Of a stretch of DNA of 64,000 bases, positions 32,249-41,547 are shown piece after piece. Below the pieces are notes generated by a model that worked only from the letters and a program-made list of their open reading frames with translations, was not told where the DNA came from and ran no database searches. The position numbers were made by a program, and so were the translations under genes. Numbering within the stretch: the first letter of the stretch is position 1; each line of letters begins with the position of its first letter. The DNA is from Streptomyces bungoensis (GTDB lineage Bacteria > Actinomycetota > Actinomycetes > Streptomycetales > Streptomycetaceae): the NCBI RefSeq assembly GCF_001514215.1, contig NZ_KQ948866.1:124001-188000 (forward strand), in the 5' to 3' direction.

Positions 32249-33502
32249 TCAGGCTCCGGCGACCGACGCCAGGTAGGCGCCCGTCTTCTCCGGGTCGTAG
32301 AAGAAGTTCTCGAAGTCGGCCGGGTCGTTGAAGGCGTTGGCGAAACGGTCCGCCACCGGCTGGAGCTGGCCGGCCGCGCCGATGAGGTTCAGGATGTGCT
32401 CCGGCGGAGGCGCCAGCATGGCGTTCGTCCACTTGGTGACGTGCTGGGCCGTGGCCCAGTACCGGTCGAAGGTGGCGCGCATCCACTCCTCGTCGAACGG
32501 CTTGTCCCCCCGCTCGAGGATGGACGCGAGGTAGGCCGCCGCGCACTTGGACGCGGAGTTGGAGCCCTGGCCGGTGATCGGGTCGTTGGCGACGACCACG
32601 TCGGCCACGCCGAGGACCAGGCCGCCGCCCGGCAGCTGCCCGACGGGGTTGCGCACGGTCGGCGCGTACCGCCCGGCCAGGGTGGCGCCGGCGTCGGTGA
32701 GCTCGGCCTTCGTGGCGCGCGCGTACTCCCACGGCGTGAACTTCGCCATGAGGTCCAGGGTCAGGGCGAGGTGCTGCGCCGGGTCCTTGACGCCGTCGAA
32801 GACGTCGAGCGGGCCGCCGGGGATGCCCTCCCAGAACAGGATGTCGGCCGGTCCGGAGAGGGTGAGCGTCGGCATGACGAACAGCTCGCCGACGCCCGGC
32901 ACCAGGTTGCACCGCACCGCGCGGAAGTCCGGGTGCTCCGGGCGGGGGCCGAGCCCGTGGACGTAGGCCACCGCGAGGGCACGCTGCGGCGTGCTGTACG
33001 GGGAGCGCTCCGGGTCGCGGGCGAACATCGACACCAGCTCGCCCTTGCCGGCGGCGACCAGGACGAGGTCGTAGGTGCGGGAGAAGTAGTCGAGGTCGCC
33101 GACCGCCGCGCCGTGGATGACCACCTGGCCGCCGCGCTGGGCGAAGGTCTCCATCCAGCCGGCCATCTTCACCCGCTGGTCGACGGACTGCGCGTACCCG
33201 TTCAGCCGGCCCACCCAGTCGATCGCCCGCTGCGTGGGGCCCGGGTCGTGCGAGCCGGGGGCCGCCACGGAGACGCCGAGCCCTTCGATCTTCGGGGCCT
33301 GGGACTCCCAGAAGTTCAGCTGGAGGTCGCGCTCGTGCTGCAGGGCCGTGTCGAACATGCACTGCGTCGACATGACCCGGCCGGAGCGGATCTCGTCGGG
33401 GGTGCGGTTCGACATCAGGGTGACTTCGTAGCCGTGCGACTGCAGGCCGAGGGCGAGCTGGAGGCCGGACTGGCCGGCTCCGACGACGAGTATCTTCCGC
33501 AT
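32249..33502 (-). CDS. Styrene/indole monooxygenase-family flavoprotein
   Basis: A 417-residue FAD enzyme. It opens with the dinucleotide-binding motif MRKILVVGAGQSGLQLALGL and has further StyA-like signs: MSTQCMFDTALQHERDLQLN, LVLVAAGKGEL, FWEGIPGGPLDVF and VVVANDPITGQGSNSASKC (FAD-binding GD/DP motif). StyA oxygenates aryl alkenes using FADH2 from a separate reductase, not encoded nearby. It starts 23 nt after CvnD, so it is the fifth gene of the conservon operon. The ribosome site (AGGAG) lies 12 nt upstream, which is rather far. Confidence 0.9.
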   Translation of the reverse strand: MRKILVVGAGQSGLQLALGLQSHGYEVTLMSNRTPDEIRSGRVMSTQCMFDTALQHERDLQLNFWESQAPKIEGLGVSVAAPGSHDPGPTQRAIDWVGRLNGYAQSVDQRVKMAGWMETFAQRGGQVVIHGAAVGDLDYFSRTYDLVLVAAGKGELVSMFARDPERSPYSTPQRALAVAYVHGLGPRPEHPDFRAVRCNLVPGVGELFVMPTLTLSGPADILFWEGIPGGPLDVFDGVKDPAQHLALTLDLMAKFTPWEYARATKAELTDAGATLAGRYAPTVRNPVGQLPGGGLVLGVADVVVANDPITGQGSNSASKCAAAYLASILERGDKPFDEEWMRATFDRYWATAQHVTKWTNAMLAPPPEHILNLIGAAGQLQPVADRFANAFNDPADFENFFYDPEKTGAYLASVAGA

Positions 33503-33525
33503 GCGGGTGGGGACTCCTATCAGGA

Positions 33526-34182
33526 CTACTCGGGGGTTTCGTCCAGCGCGTGGCCCACCAGGGCCAGGAGGGTCTCGATCACCGAGATCCGGCGCCGCGC
33601 GTCCATGATCATGACAGGGATGTGCGCGGGGATGGTCAGTGCCTCCCGCACGTCCTCCGGTTCGAACAGCTCGCTCTCGTCGAAGTGGTTGACCGCGACG
33701 ACGTACGGCAGCCCGCAGCTCTCGAAGTAGTCCAGGGCCGGGAAGCAGTCCTTCAGGCGGCGGGTGTCGGCCAGCACGACGGCGCCGATCGCGCCGCGCA
33801 CGAGGTCGTCCCACATGAACCAGAACCGCTGCTGGCCCGGTGTGCCGAACAGGTAGAGCACCAGGTCGTCGTCGAGCGTGAGCCGGCCGAAGTCCATGGC
33901 CACGGTGGTGGTCAGCTTGTCCGGCGTGGCGGTCAGGTCGTCGGTGCCCTCGCTGGCCTGGGTCATCAGGGCCTCGGTCTGCAGCGGGGTGATCTCCGAG
34001 ACGGCGGTGACCAGGGTGGTCTTGCCGACGCCGAAGCCGCCCGCGACCACTATCTTCGTGGCTATGGGCGCCTGGGAACGGTCCTTCTGCCAGGCCTTGA
34101 GATCCTCGTCGGGCTCGGCGAACCCGGCGACGAGGGGGGTGCCTCCGACGGAGGCGGTGGCGTCAGAGACGGCGGAGTCCAC
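33526..34182 (-). CDS. cvnD: Conservon small GTPase CvnD
   Basis: A 218-residue Ras-like GTPase. P-loop: KIVVAGGFGVGKTTLVTAVS; switch and G3 region VLYLFGTPGQQRFW; G4 VVAVNHFDE (N-x-x-D); G5 region IMDARRR. In conservons CvnD works with CvnA-C as a membrane-associated switch resembling eukaryotic G-protein systems. The start at ATG 34182 overlaps the CvnC gene by 20 nt. Confidence 0.95.
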   Translation of the reverse strand: MDSAVSDATASVGGTPLVAGFAEPDEDLKAWQKDRSQAPIATKIVVAGGFGVGKTTLVTAVSEITPLQTEALMTQASEGTDDLTATPDKLTTTVAMDFGRLTLDDDLVLYLFGTPGQQRFWFMWDDLVRGAIGAVVLADTRRLKDCFPALDYFESCGLPYVVAVNHFDESELFEPEDVREALTIPAHIPVMIMDARRRISVIETLLALVGHALDETPE

Positions 34183-34573
34183 TCAGCACCCTTTCCAGCA
34201 GCGCCCGCTCCGGACGTCCGGTGCCATGACCGGTTCCGGTGCCGTATACACGGATCTTTCCCTGGTCCGCGAGATCGCTCAGGAGCACGCGGACCACGCC
34301 GAGCGGCATCTGCAGCAGCGCGGCGATCTCGGCCACCGTGCGCATACGGCGGCAGAGTTCGACGATGGCCCGCATCTCCGGCATGACCCGGGCCGACAGG
34401 GGCGCGCTCGTCAGTTCCCTGCGTTCCTCGGGGGCCTCCAGGGCCGCGACGAACGTCTCGACCAGCAGGACGTGCCCGAAGCGGGTACGGCCGCCGGTCA
34501 GCGAGTAGGGGCGGACCCGGGCGGGCTTGCGGTCACCGCCGCGCACCGGGAGCTTCTTCGCGGCGGCGCTCAC
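34163..34573 (-). CDS. cvnC: Conservon DUF742 protein CvnC
   Basis: A 136-residue protein with a DUF742 core: RVRPYSLTGGRTRFGHVLLV, VMPEMRAIVELCRRMRTVAE and MPLGVVRVLLSDLADQGKI, which has a winged-helix look. GTG 34573 overlaps the CvnB stop as GTGA. Third gene of the complete conservon. Confidence 0.94.
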   Translation of the reverse strand: MSAAAKKLPVRGGDRKPARVRPYSLTGGRTRFGHVLLVETFVAALEAPEERRELTSAPLSARVMPEMRAIVELCRRMRTVAEIAALLQMPLGVVRVLLSDLADQGKIRVYGTGTGHGTGRPERALLERVLSGLRRL

Positions 34574-35067
34574 CGGGCGCTCCCCGTGGCGCCGGCCTCC
34601 AGGGACTTCCGCAGTTCGCTGCGGAGTTCCGGGGTGAGGACGTGGCCGGCCCGGCCGACGAAGAGCGCCATGTGGTAGGCCACGACGCTCATGTCGCACT
34701 CGGCGTTGCCGTGCACGCCGAGCAGCGAACCGTCGCTGATCGACATCACGAACAGGCTCCCCTCGTCCATCGCGACCATCGTGTGCTTGACCCCGCCGAA
34801 CTCCATCAGCTTGGCGGCGCCGAGGGTGAGGCTGCCGATGCCGGAGACGATGGTGGCGAGGTCGGCGGAGGAGCCGCGGGGGCCCTTCGCGTTGCGCTTC
34901 TCGCGGGACTCGGCCGTTCGGGCGGGGTCCGACGACAGGAGCAGCAGGCCGTCGGACGAGACCACGGCGACGGACTGGATGCCGGGTACTTCCTCGACCA
35001 GGTTGGTCAGCAGCCAATGCAGGTTGCGGGCCTCACTGCTCAGTCCGAAGGTACTGGGCGCGGTCAA
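34570..35067 (-). CDS. cvnB: Conservon Roadblock/LC7 protein CvnB
   Basis: A 165-residue protein with a Roadblock/LC7 fold: NLHWLLTNLVEEVPGIQSVA, VVSSDGLLLLSSDPAR, VAMDEGSLFVMSISDGSLLG and VVAYHMALFVGRAGH. It starts at TTG 35067, overlapping the CvnA stop as TTGA, with GAGGAGG upstream. Longer than the CvnB-like protein at 355-750 by 34 residues. Confidence 0.94.
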   Translation of the reverse strand: MTAPSTFGLSSEARNLHWLLTNLVEEVPGIQSVAVVSSDGLLLLSSDPARTAESREKRNAKGPRGSSADLATIVSGIGSLTLGAAKLMEFGGVKHTMVAMDEGSLFVMSISDGSLLGVHGNAECDMSVVAYHMALFVGRAGHVLTPELRSELRKSLEAGATGSAR

Positions 35068-37904
35068 CTGCTTGCCTCCTCGACTGTGCCCCCCGTGGCT
35101 TCTTCCGTACGTTCCGCGATCTCCGCCTCCACGTCCCGGTAGCCGGCCTGGGCTCCCTGGCGGAAGCCGCCGAGCCTGCGACGCAGGGCCTCGGCGTCGA
35201 CGGAGCTGGGGCGTTGGCGTGGGGGGTGGACGGGTGTGCTGAGCCTGGGGGTGCGCTTGGGCAGGCCCTTGCTGGTCGTCGCCTCGGCCTCGCCCTCGGC
35301 GGGGTCGTCGCCCTGCGCACCCGGGCGGCGCTCGTCGTCGGCCGCGGGTGCCGCCGGTGGAGCGGACTCGCCGGCGGCGTCCGGCAGCATCAGCTCCATG
35401 GTCGTCTCGGCGAACGTCTCGGCCGGCTCCTTGGGCCGCGCGGCGGCCTCGGCGGCGCTCACCCCGGGCTCGTCGGCGCGTACGTGCGCCTCCGCGTCCC
35501 CCGGCTCCGGGCGGGCTTCCCACGCGCCGGCCCGGTGCTCGGCCGCCCCGGGCACGGTCGCCCCGGGCTCGTTCCCCTCGGGCTCGGGAGCCTGCCACCC
35601 GGTCGGTTCCGCCTCGGCTCCCCGCTCCGGACCGCCGGTGGTGCCCGCCTCGGGTTCCCCCGCCTCGCGCGCGGCCCGTTCCGCCAGGGCGACCAGGGGG
35701 TCGGAGTGCGCCGGGCGGGTGGGCAGCCGGTTGGAGTTGGCCTCCGCGAGGGCGCCGGGCAGGGAGAAGCCGGCGGTGCCCGGGGCTGCGCCCTGGGGCG
35801 CGGCCGGGGGCGCCTCGGTGAGCAGGGAGGCCGGAAGGACGGCCACCGCCGCCACTCCGCCCTGCTTCTGTTCGCGCAACTGCACGCGGACGCCGTGGCG
35901 GTGGGCGAGGCGCGCGACGACGTACAGGCCGAGGCCGAGACCGTCCTCCCCCTCCTGGTCGTAGGGCGACTCGGGGTCGAACTCGGCGAGGCGGGCGTTG
36001 AGCCGGGCGAGGCGGTCGGCGGCCATGCCGATGCCCTCGTCCTGCACCGAGAGCATGACCTCGCCGGACTCCAGCAGCCAGCCCGAGACCTCCACCGGCA
36101 GGTCCGGCGGGGTGAACGAGGTGGCGTTCTCCATGAGTTCGGCGAGCAGGTGGGAGAGGTCGTCGGCGACGAAGCCCGCGACGTGCGCGTGCGGCGGGAC
36201 GGCCGCGATGCGGACGCGTTCGTAGCGCTCGATCTCGCTGACCGCGGCACGGACCACGTCGACCAGCGGGACCGGTCCGTGGCTCTGCTGGACGTGCTCG
36301 GTGCCGGCCAGGACGAGGAGGTTCTCGCTGTGGCGGCGCATGACGGTGGCGAAGTGGTCGAGCTTGAAGAGCGTGGACAGCCGGTCGGGGTCCTGCTCCC
36401 GCTCCTCCATGCCCTCGATGACCGCCAGTTGCCGCTCCACCAGGCCGAGCGTGCGCAGCGCCAGGTTGACGAACGTGCCGCCGATGCTGGTGCGCAGCCG
36501 GTCCAGCTGGGCGGTGGACTCGGACAGTTCCGCGCGGAGCGCCTCGCGGGCGTCCGCCATCTTCTGCCGCTGGCCCACCAGGTGCCTGCGGTCGGTCTCC
36601 AGGGTGGTGACGCGCTCGTGGAGGGTCACCGCGTGCGCGTGCAGGGCGTTGACCGAGCGGACGACCTGGGCGAACTCGTCGTTGCGGCCCGTGAAGGCGA
36701 TCGGCTCCTGGGCCGCCGGGTCCTCGGCCCCGGCCAGCCGGGCCGAACCGCGGCGCAGGACCGACAGGGGCCGGGTCAGGGTGCGGGCCATGGCGGTGGC
36801 GATGCCGACCGCGACCAGCATCAGGGCGCCGAGGACGGCGATGCGGATCTCCAGGGCGGTGACGTCGTCGTCCCGGAGCTGCGCGAGGTCCTTGGTGCGG
36901 CGGTCGTAGAGCGCGGACTCGGCGCCGCGCATCAGGTCCACGCGGGCGGACAGGGCCGCGTCCAGCTTCTTGGCGCTGGTGGTCAGCTCGCTGTCGGCCA
37001 GCGTGGGCTGGTCGGTGAGGGCGGCGAGGTACTTCTCGGCGGAGTTGACCTCGGGGCCGGTGACCGTGGAGTCGTAGGAGTCCACCGCCGCCTTGGGGGC
37101 CGTCTGCCGGAAGTCGGCGAGGGCCGCGTCGGCGCGCAGGCGGGCCTGCTGGGCGGCGGCGGTGAGCGCGTCGCGCAGCTTGCGGTCGGCGCCGCTCGTG
37201 GTGGTGGTCGTGGTGGGCAGGCCGGTGAGGGGGTTGATCACCGTGCGCGTGCTGGAGGGTATGTCGAGCGCGGCCAGCAGCAGGCCGCGGGCGGCGGCGG
37301 ACTGCTGGACGGCGGAGTCCAGGTCGGCGAGCGCGTAGCCGCCGGAGCCGGCCCGCGGCGGCAGCCGCTCGGCCAGGTCGTCGGCGAGCCGGTGCAGTGC
37401 GGTGATCGTCGCCGAGTAGGCCTGGTGGGTCTGCAGCGCGTCCGTCTTGCCGGTCAGCGCGGCACGGCGGACGGTGTCGATGCCGTCGAGTTCGGTGCGC
37501 AGCCCGGCGGGGGTGTCGGTGTCGGCGCGCAGGTCCTCGACCTGGTGGTCCACGCGGGCGCTGCGGTCCTCGGAGGGTGCCTTGGACTTGGGCCGGCCGG
37601 CGGCGACGTAGGCGGTGACCTCGTCGCGTTCGTCGGCGAGCGAGTGGGCGAGGGACAGCGCGTCCTGGGTGCGGCCCGCCAGGGTCACCAGGTCCTGGGA
37701 GTCGCTGAGGTCCTGGGAGGCGGCCAGCACGGAGGGGGCTCCGGCCCCGGCGACGGCGGCGGCCACCACGGCCACCGCGACGATCAGCCGGGTGCGCACG
37801 TGGGTGGGGCGGCCGGTGCCCACGGGATCCTGCTCGGCGGCTCCCTGGGGTGCCGTCTGACTGCCTGTGCGCCGAGGCCGCTTCTTCTGCACCGGTGCTC
37901 GCAT
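35064..37904 (-). CDS. cvnA: Conservon sensor ATPase CvnA (NIT-HAMP-HATPase)
   Basis: A 946-residue membrane protein. A basic N-terminus, TM1 (RLIVAVAVVAAAVAGAGAPS), a ~290-residue extracytoplasmic nitrate/nitrite-sensing (NIT)-like domain with SAAARGLLLAALD, TM2 (VLGALMLVAVGIATAMA), HAMP with SVLRRGSARLAGAEDP, then HATPase_c with LLAELMENATSFTPPDLP, GIGMAADRL and GLGLYVVARLAHRHGVRV. The last ~260 residues are a disordered Glu/Pro/Ala-rich tail. ATG 37904 begins MRAPVQKKRP. First gene of an operon of five tightly coupled genes ending with the flavin monooxygenase. Confidence 0.94.
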   Translation of the reverse strand: MRAPVQKKRPRRTGSQTAPQGAAEQDPVGTGRPTHVRTRLIVAVAVVAAAVAGAGAPSVLAASQDLSDSQDLVTLAGRTQDALSLAHSLADERDEVTAYVAAGRPKSKAPSEDRSARVDHQVEDLRADTDTPAGLRTELDGIDTVRRAALTGKTDALQTHQAYSATITALHRLADDLAERLPPRAGSGGYALADLDSAVQQSAAARGLLLAALDIPSSTRTVINPLTGLPTTTTTTSGADRKLRDALTAAAQQARLRADAALADFRQTAPKAAVDSYDSTVTGPEVNSAEKYLAALTDQPTLADSELTTSAKKLDAALSARVDLMRGAESALYDRRTKDLAQLRDDDVTALEIRIAVLGALMLVAVGIATAMARTLTRPLSVLRRGSARLAGAEDPAAQEPIAFTGRNDEFAQVVRSVNALHAHAVTLHERVTTLETDRRHLVGQRQKMADAREALRAELSESTAQLDRLRTSIGGTFVNLALRTLGLVERQLAVIEGMEEREQDPDRLSTLFKLDHFATVMRRHSENLLVLAGTEHVQQSHGPVPLVDVVRAAVSEIERYERVRIAAVPPHAHVAGFVADDLSHLLAELMENATSFTPPDLPVEVSGWLLESGEVMLSVQDEGIGMAADRLARLNARLAEFDPESPYDQEGEDGLGLGLYVVARLAHRHGVRVQLREQKQGGVAAVAVLPASLLTEAPPAAPQGAAPGTAGFSLPGALAEANSNRLPTRPAHSDPLVALAERAAREAGEPEAGTTGGPERGAEAEPTGWQAPEPEGNEPGATVPGAAEHRAGAWEARPEPGDAEAHVRADEPGVSAAEAAARPKEPAETFAETTMELMLPDAAGESAPPAAPAADDERRPGAQGDDPAEGEAEATTSKGLPKRTPRLSTPVHPPRQRPSSVDAEALRRRLGGFRQGAQAGYRDVEAEIAERTEEATGGTVEEASS

Positions 37905-38258
37905 TCCTGAACTCGTCTGCTCAAGGGCCCGGGTGGCGCGCCCCGTGGTCTCGGTGGCGAGTGGTACCCCGGTTCGTTCGGTTCCCGACCCTCCCAGCGC
38001 CGGTGGGCAGGGGGCGGACATCATCTGACCCGCCACCCGAAGGAGTGAACATCGGAGAAGAGTTGGCGGGCAAGTTCCGCCGGCGTGTGCGACACCCCGG
38101 TCCGGTGGGCCGGTTGGACGCGCGGGGCAGGCTTTGGCAGGATTCGCCGCCACGCCTTCCCGGAGTGTGTCAATCACCCCCAAACCCGGCGCCTGGAACG
38201 GCCGGTCGTGCCAATTCGACCTTACGTGCCAGCCTTTGGCGGAGCATGTGAAGGCCTC
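37905..38258. other. Divergent intergenic region, no gene seen
   Basis: This 354-bp region separates the leftward conservon from the rightward PP2C-like gene and must hold both promoters. I see no convincing -10/-35 pairs, operators or RNA structure. The open frames in it are continuations of the two flanking frames. Confidence 0.5.
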
Positions 38259-39062
38259 GTGCAGACTGGCCGGATGCGAACCGATCTCGTTTCGGAACCC
38301 GGCGACGCGACCCGCCCCAACGAGGACTTCGCCGGTGTCGGACTACCCGCCTCCGGACAGGGAGGTTGCGTGATCTTGCTCGACGGGGTGACGCCACCGC
38401 GCGGCGGGTCGGGGTGTCTGCATTCCGTCCCCTGGTTCACGGCGCGACTCGGCGGCGCGCTGACCGAACTGACCCTTTCTGCCCGGGATCTGACGCTGCC
38501 GGAGGTTCTCGCGCGGGCGATCGGCCGCACCGCGGACGCCCATGCGGACACCTGTGACCTTTCTCACCCGCGCACTCCCCAGGCGACCGCCGCCGTGGTC
38601 CGCTGGTCGGCCGACACCGTGGAGTACCTGGTCCTGTCCGACGCCGTCCTGCTCCTGCGCGCCCCGGACGGCACGGTCACCCCGGTCCTGGACGACCGGC
38701 TGGCGCGGCTGCCCCGGGCGTCGCTCGCCACGGACGCCTTCATCGACGCCCACCTGCGCAACAAGGAGGGCGGCTTCTTCACGGCGGCCGCGGACCCGTC
38801 GGTCGCCTCCCGCGCGGTCGGCGGCACACTCCCCCGCCACGAGATCGGCGCCCTGGCGGCCCTGTCGGACGGCGCGGCCCGCTGGACGGAGACGTTCCGT
38901 GAGGGCGACTGGACGGCCCTGTTCGACCTGCTGGCCAAGGCCGGCACACGCACCCTGGTGGACCGGGTACGGCAACTGGAGACCGCGGACCGGGAGGACC
39001 GGACGTTCCTCGGCCGCGCCAAGACGCACGACGACGCGACGGTGGTGTTCGTGGAGCTGTGA
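38259..39062 (+). CDS. PP2C-like protein phosphatase-fold protein
   Basis: A 267-residue protein resembling PP2C phosphatases: GDATRPNEDFAGVGLPAS near the start (NEDF metal motif), GGCVILLDGVTPPRGG (metal-binding DG), IGALAALSDGAARWTE and a final THDDATVVFVEL (metal Asp). This spacing fits a metal-dependent Ser/Thr phosphatase or a derivative. GTG 38259 has GAAGG five bases before; ATG 38274 is also possible. It stands alone, divergent from the conservon. Confidence 0.75.
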   Translation: MQTGRMRTDLVSEPGDATRPNEDFAGVGLPASGQGGCVILLDGVTPPRGGSGCLHSVPWFTARLGGALTELTLSARDLTLPEVLARAIGRTADAHADTCDLSHPRTPQATAAVVRWSADTVEYLVLSDAVLLLRAPDGTVTPVLDDRLARLPRASLATDAFIDAHLRNKEGGFFTAAADPSVASRAVGGTLPRHEIGALAALSDGAARWTETFREGDWTALFDLLAKAGTRTLVDRVRQLETADREDRTFLGRAKTHDDATVVFVEL

Positions 39063-39924
39063 GGGGGCGGTCGGGCGGGGCCACCGGGCGCGCGGGGGCC
39101 AGGGCCTGCCGGCCGCGGCCTCGGTCCGGGCGCGCGGGGCCTGGGGCTCGGGCCGGGCGCGCGGGGCCGGAGACCGGGAAGCCCGCGACCGGGGAACCTG
39201 CCGGACGCCGGGCCCGGTGGCGCGGGGGCCTGGAACCGTGGTCCGGGGGCCGGGCGCGGGCCGGGAAGCCCTGTTGAGCGCCTGGCGACACTGGGGGCGA
39301 GAAGCCGGGGAGCCGACCGGACGCCGGGATCAGGGGCTCGGGGAGCCGGGCCCTGGGCGTCGAGGCATGGTCGGGCACCAAGGCCGAGCGCCCGGGAAAA
39401 CGGTCCCGGGGCCGGTGGCCCCGGAAACCGAGGAAGCCGGGACCGGCCGGACGCCGGGGCCAGGGAACCCAGCCCAGGGCCGGGGGAAGCCCAGAGGGGC
39501 CGAGGCCCCAGGGAGCCGAGCCCGGGGCCGCAAGTCTGGAAAGCCAGCGGGTCGAGTGCCCGGGGCCCGCGAAGCCGGGCACCCTGGGAATCGCCGGATG
39601 CCAGGGCGGGGGCCTGGGGCCGAGCCCGGGCGCCAGGGCTCAGGGGCCGGGGGCCAAAGGCCAAAGGCCAAAGGCCGGGGGCCAAAGGCCGGGGGCCAGA
39701 AGCCGGGGGCCGGGGGCCAGAAGCCGGGGGCCGGGGGCCAGAAGCCGGGGGCCGAGCCTAGACGCCAGAGGGTCGGGCACCAGACGCTGGGGACCAGACG
39801 CCGGAGGGTCGGAGCCAGACGGTCGGACCCAGGCGCCGGTGGTCGGACCCAGGCGCCGGTGGCCGGACGCCGGGCGCCGGTGGCCGGACGCCGGGCCCGG
39901 AGGGCAAAGGCCGGGTGCCCGCGC
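39063..39924. repeat. G-rich low-complexity region with tandem repeats
   Basis: About 860 bp built from degenerate copies of GCCGGG/GGGGCC words (for example ACCGGACGCCGGG and GGGCCGAGCCCGGGG), strongly purine/G-biased on the plus strand. Within it, 39691-39753 holds three perfect tandem copies of a 21-bp unit (GGGGGCCAGAAGCC plus GGGGGCC), preceded by AAAGGCC repeats at 39655-39676. A further duplication of GGTCGGACCCAGGCGCC lies near 39822-39850. Frames in it give Gly/Pro/Arg/Ala-only proteins without coding character. Confidence 0.8.
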
Positions 39925-40416
39925 CTACTTGTCCATGACCCCGTTCAGCTGGTGCAGCAGGCGGGCCAGTTCGGCGACCTCGCGGCGGTCCCAGTGGGCC
40001 AGCTGGCTGACGTAGCGGGCGCGGCGGGCCTCGCGGACCTGGCCGACACGGCCGCGGCCCTCGTCGGTGAGGGTGACCAGCCAGGCGCGGCCGTCCGCCG
40101 GGTCGGGCTGGCGGGCGACGAGGCCGAGGTCCTCCAGGGCGCGCAGCTGGCGGGACATGGTGGCCTTGCCGACGCCGACGTACGCGGCGAGGTCGGTGGC
40201 GCGCCGGCCGCCGCACTCGTCGAGGCGGATGAGCAGGCCGTACGCGCTGGACTCGAGGTCGGGGTGGACCTCGCGGGCCATCTCGCCCTGGTTGGCCCGG
40301 GCGCGCCGCAGGAGCACGGTCAACTCGCGCTCCAGCGCCAGGAATTCCTGGTCTGCACCACTCGGCGTCAGCCGGCCGTCGGCGCGTGGTCCGTCGCCGT
40401 TTGCGTCCTCGTGCAC
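39925..40416 (-). CDS. MarR-family transcriptional regulator
   Basis: A 163-residue protein with a winged helix: SSAYGLLIRLDECGGRRATD, LAAYVGVGKATMSRQLRAL then EDLGLVARQPDPADGRAWLV and LTDEGRGRV. GTG 40416 (VHEDANGDG) has AGGGG upstream; a longer frame from 40542 looks non-coding. It lies beside the low-complexity tract and divergent from the lysozyme gene. Its target is unknown; self-regulation is usual. Confidence 0.9.
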   Translation of the reverse strand: MHEDANGDGPRADGRLTPSGADQEFLALERELTVLLRRARANQGEMAREVHPDLESSAYGLLIRLDECGGRRATDLAAYVGVGKATMSRQLRALEDLGLVARQPDPADGRAWLVTLTDEGRGRVGQVREARRARYVSQLAHWDRREVAELARLLHQLNGVMDK

Positions 40417-40646
40417 GTCAGCACCCCTGCTCGGTTTCGCGGTCCTGAAAGTTTCCGTCAAACGGCGCCATAGCCGCAGCTCCGTCAGTATTTCGCAGGC
40501 GTAGACCAACGGCAGCCTCCGGACCCCCTTCCCCGCCGTCATCTACGTGCGTAGCTTCTTCGTCAGGCAATCAATGGCATGCACACGCCATTGGAGCATC
40601 GGTCGCCCCTCCACGCTCCCCCACCCCACCCCCTCGGAGGCACGTC

Positions 40647-41471
40647 ATGCCCGTGCTCAGACCCGGCTTCCCCCGCCCGCGCCCGCTCGCCGTCCTGGTC
40701 ACGGCCCTGCTCGCGGCGCTCTCCCTCGCCCTTCCCCTCGGCACCGCCCAGGCCGCCACCCACCCCGCCCGCGGCTCGGCGCACATGGGCATGGGAGTCC
40801 TCGCCCACGACGGAGGCGGCGGCGCCCCCGCCCCCGCCCTCGTCACCCAGACCGAAGGCGTCGACGTCTCCAACTACCAGGGCAACGTCGCCTGGACCAC
40901 CCTGTGGAACAGCGGCGTGCGCTGGGCCTACACGAAGGCCACGGAAGGCACGTACTACACCAACCCGTCCTTCGCCCAGCAGTACAACGGCTCGTACAAC
41001 GTGGGCATGATCCGCGGCGCCTACCACTTCGCCACCCCCGACACCACGAGCGGCGCCACCCAGGCCAACTACTTCGTCGACCACGGCGGCGGTTGGTCCC
41101 GTGACGGCAAGACCCTGCCCGGCGTGCTCGACATCGAGTGGGACCCCTACGGCGCCGCCTGCTACGGCAAGTCCGCGAGCGGCATGGTCAGCTGGATCGC
41201 CGACTTCCTGAACACCTACAAGTCGCGCACGGGCCGGGACGCCGTGATCTACACGGCCACCAGCTGGTGGACCCAGTGCACCGGCAACTACGGCGGTTTC
41301 GCCGCCGCCAACCCGCTGTGGATCGCCCGCTACGCCTCCGACCCCGGGACGCTGCCGGCCGGCTGGTCGTACTACACGATGTGGCAGTACACCTCCTCCG
41401 GCCCGACGGTCGGGGACCACGACAGGTTCAACGGAGCCCTGGACCGCGTCCAGGCCCTCGCCAACGGCTAG
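40647..41471 (+). CDS. Secreted GH25 lysozyme (muramidase)
   Basis: A 274-residue secreted protein. Signal peptide LAVLVTALLAALSLALPLGT, cleaved near AQAA, a short linker and a GH25 domain: EGVDVSNYQGNVAWTTLWN, VRWAYTKATEGTYYTN, MIRGAYHFATPDTTSG and PGVLDIEWDPYG with the catalytic Asp/Glu of DIEW, then WIARYASDPG and WQYTSSGPTVGDHDRFNG. It hydrolyses the glycan of peptidoglycan, like Streptomyces cellosyl. ATG 40647 follows GGAGGCACG. Confidence 0.96.
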   Translation: MPVLRPGFPRPRPLAVLVTALLAALSLALPLGTAQAATHPARGSAHMGMGVLAHDGGGGAPAPALVTQTEGVDVSNYQGNVAWTTLWNSGVRWAYTKATEGTYYTNPSFAQQYNGSYNVGMIRGAYHFATPDTTSGATQANYFVDHGGGWSRDGKTLPGVLDIEWDPYGAACYGKSASGMVSWIADFLNTYKSRTGRDAVIYTATSWWTQCTGNYGGFAAANPLWIARYASDPGTLPAGWSYYTMWQYTSSGPTVGDHDRFNGALDRVQALANG

Positions 41472-41495
41472 CAGCCGCACGGCGGACGCGCGGTG

Positions 41496-41530
41496 AAGGC
41501 CCGGGCCTCCCTCACGGGAGCCCGGGCCTT
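41496..41530. terminator. Bidirectional terminator between lysozyme and lon
   Basis: AAGGCCCGGGC (41496-41506) and GCCCGGGCCTT (41520-41530) form a perfect 11-bp stem whose loop can pair further (CTCCC with GGGAG). It sits between two converging genes. Confidence 0.88.
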
Positions 41531-41547
41531 CCCCCGTCCGGCGGCGT

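Noticed and set aside
39645..39753. Possible CRISPR array
   Set aside because: The units are contiguous tandem repeats without unique spacers and there are no cas genes.
38542..40473. 643-codon plus-strand ORF through the low-complexity region
   Set aside because: Its frame is shadow in the PP2C and MarR genes and only repeat peptides (Gly/Pro/Ala/Arg) between them.
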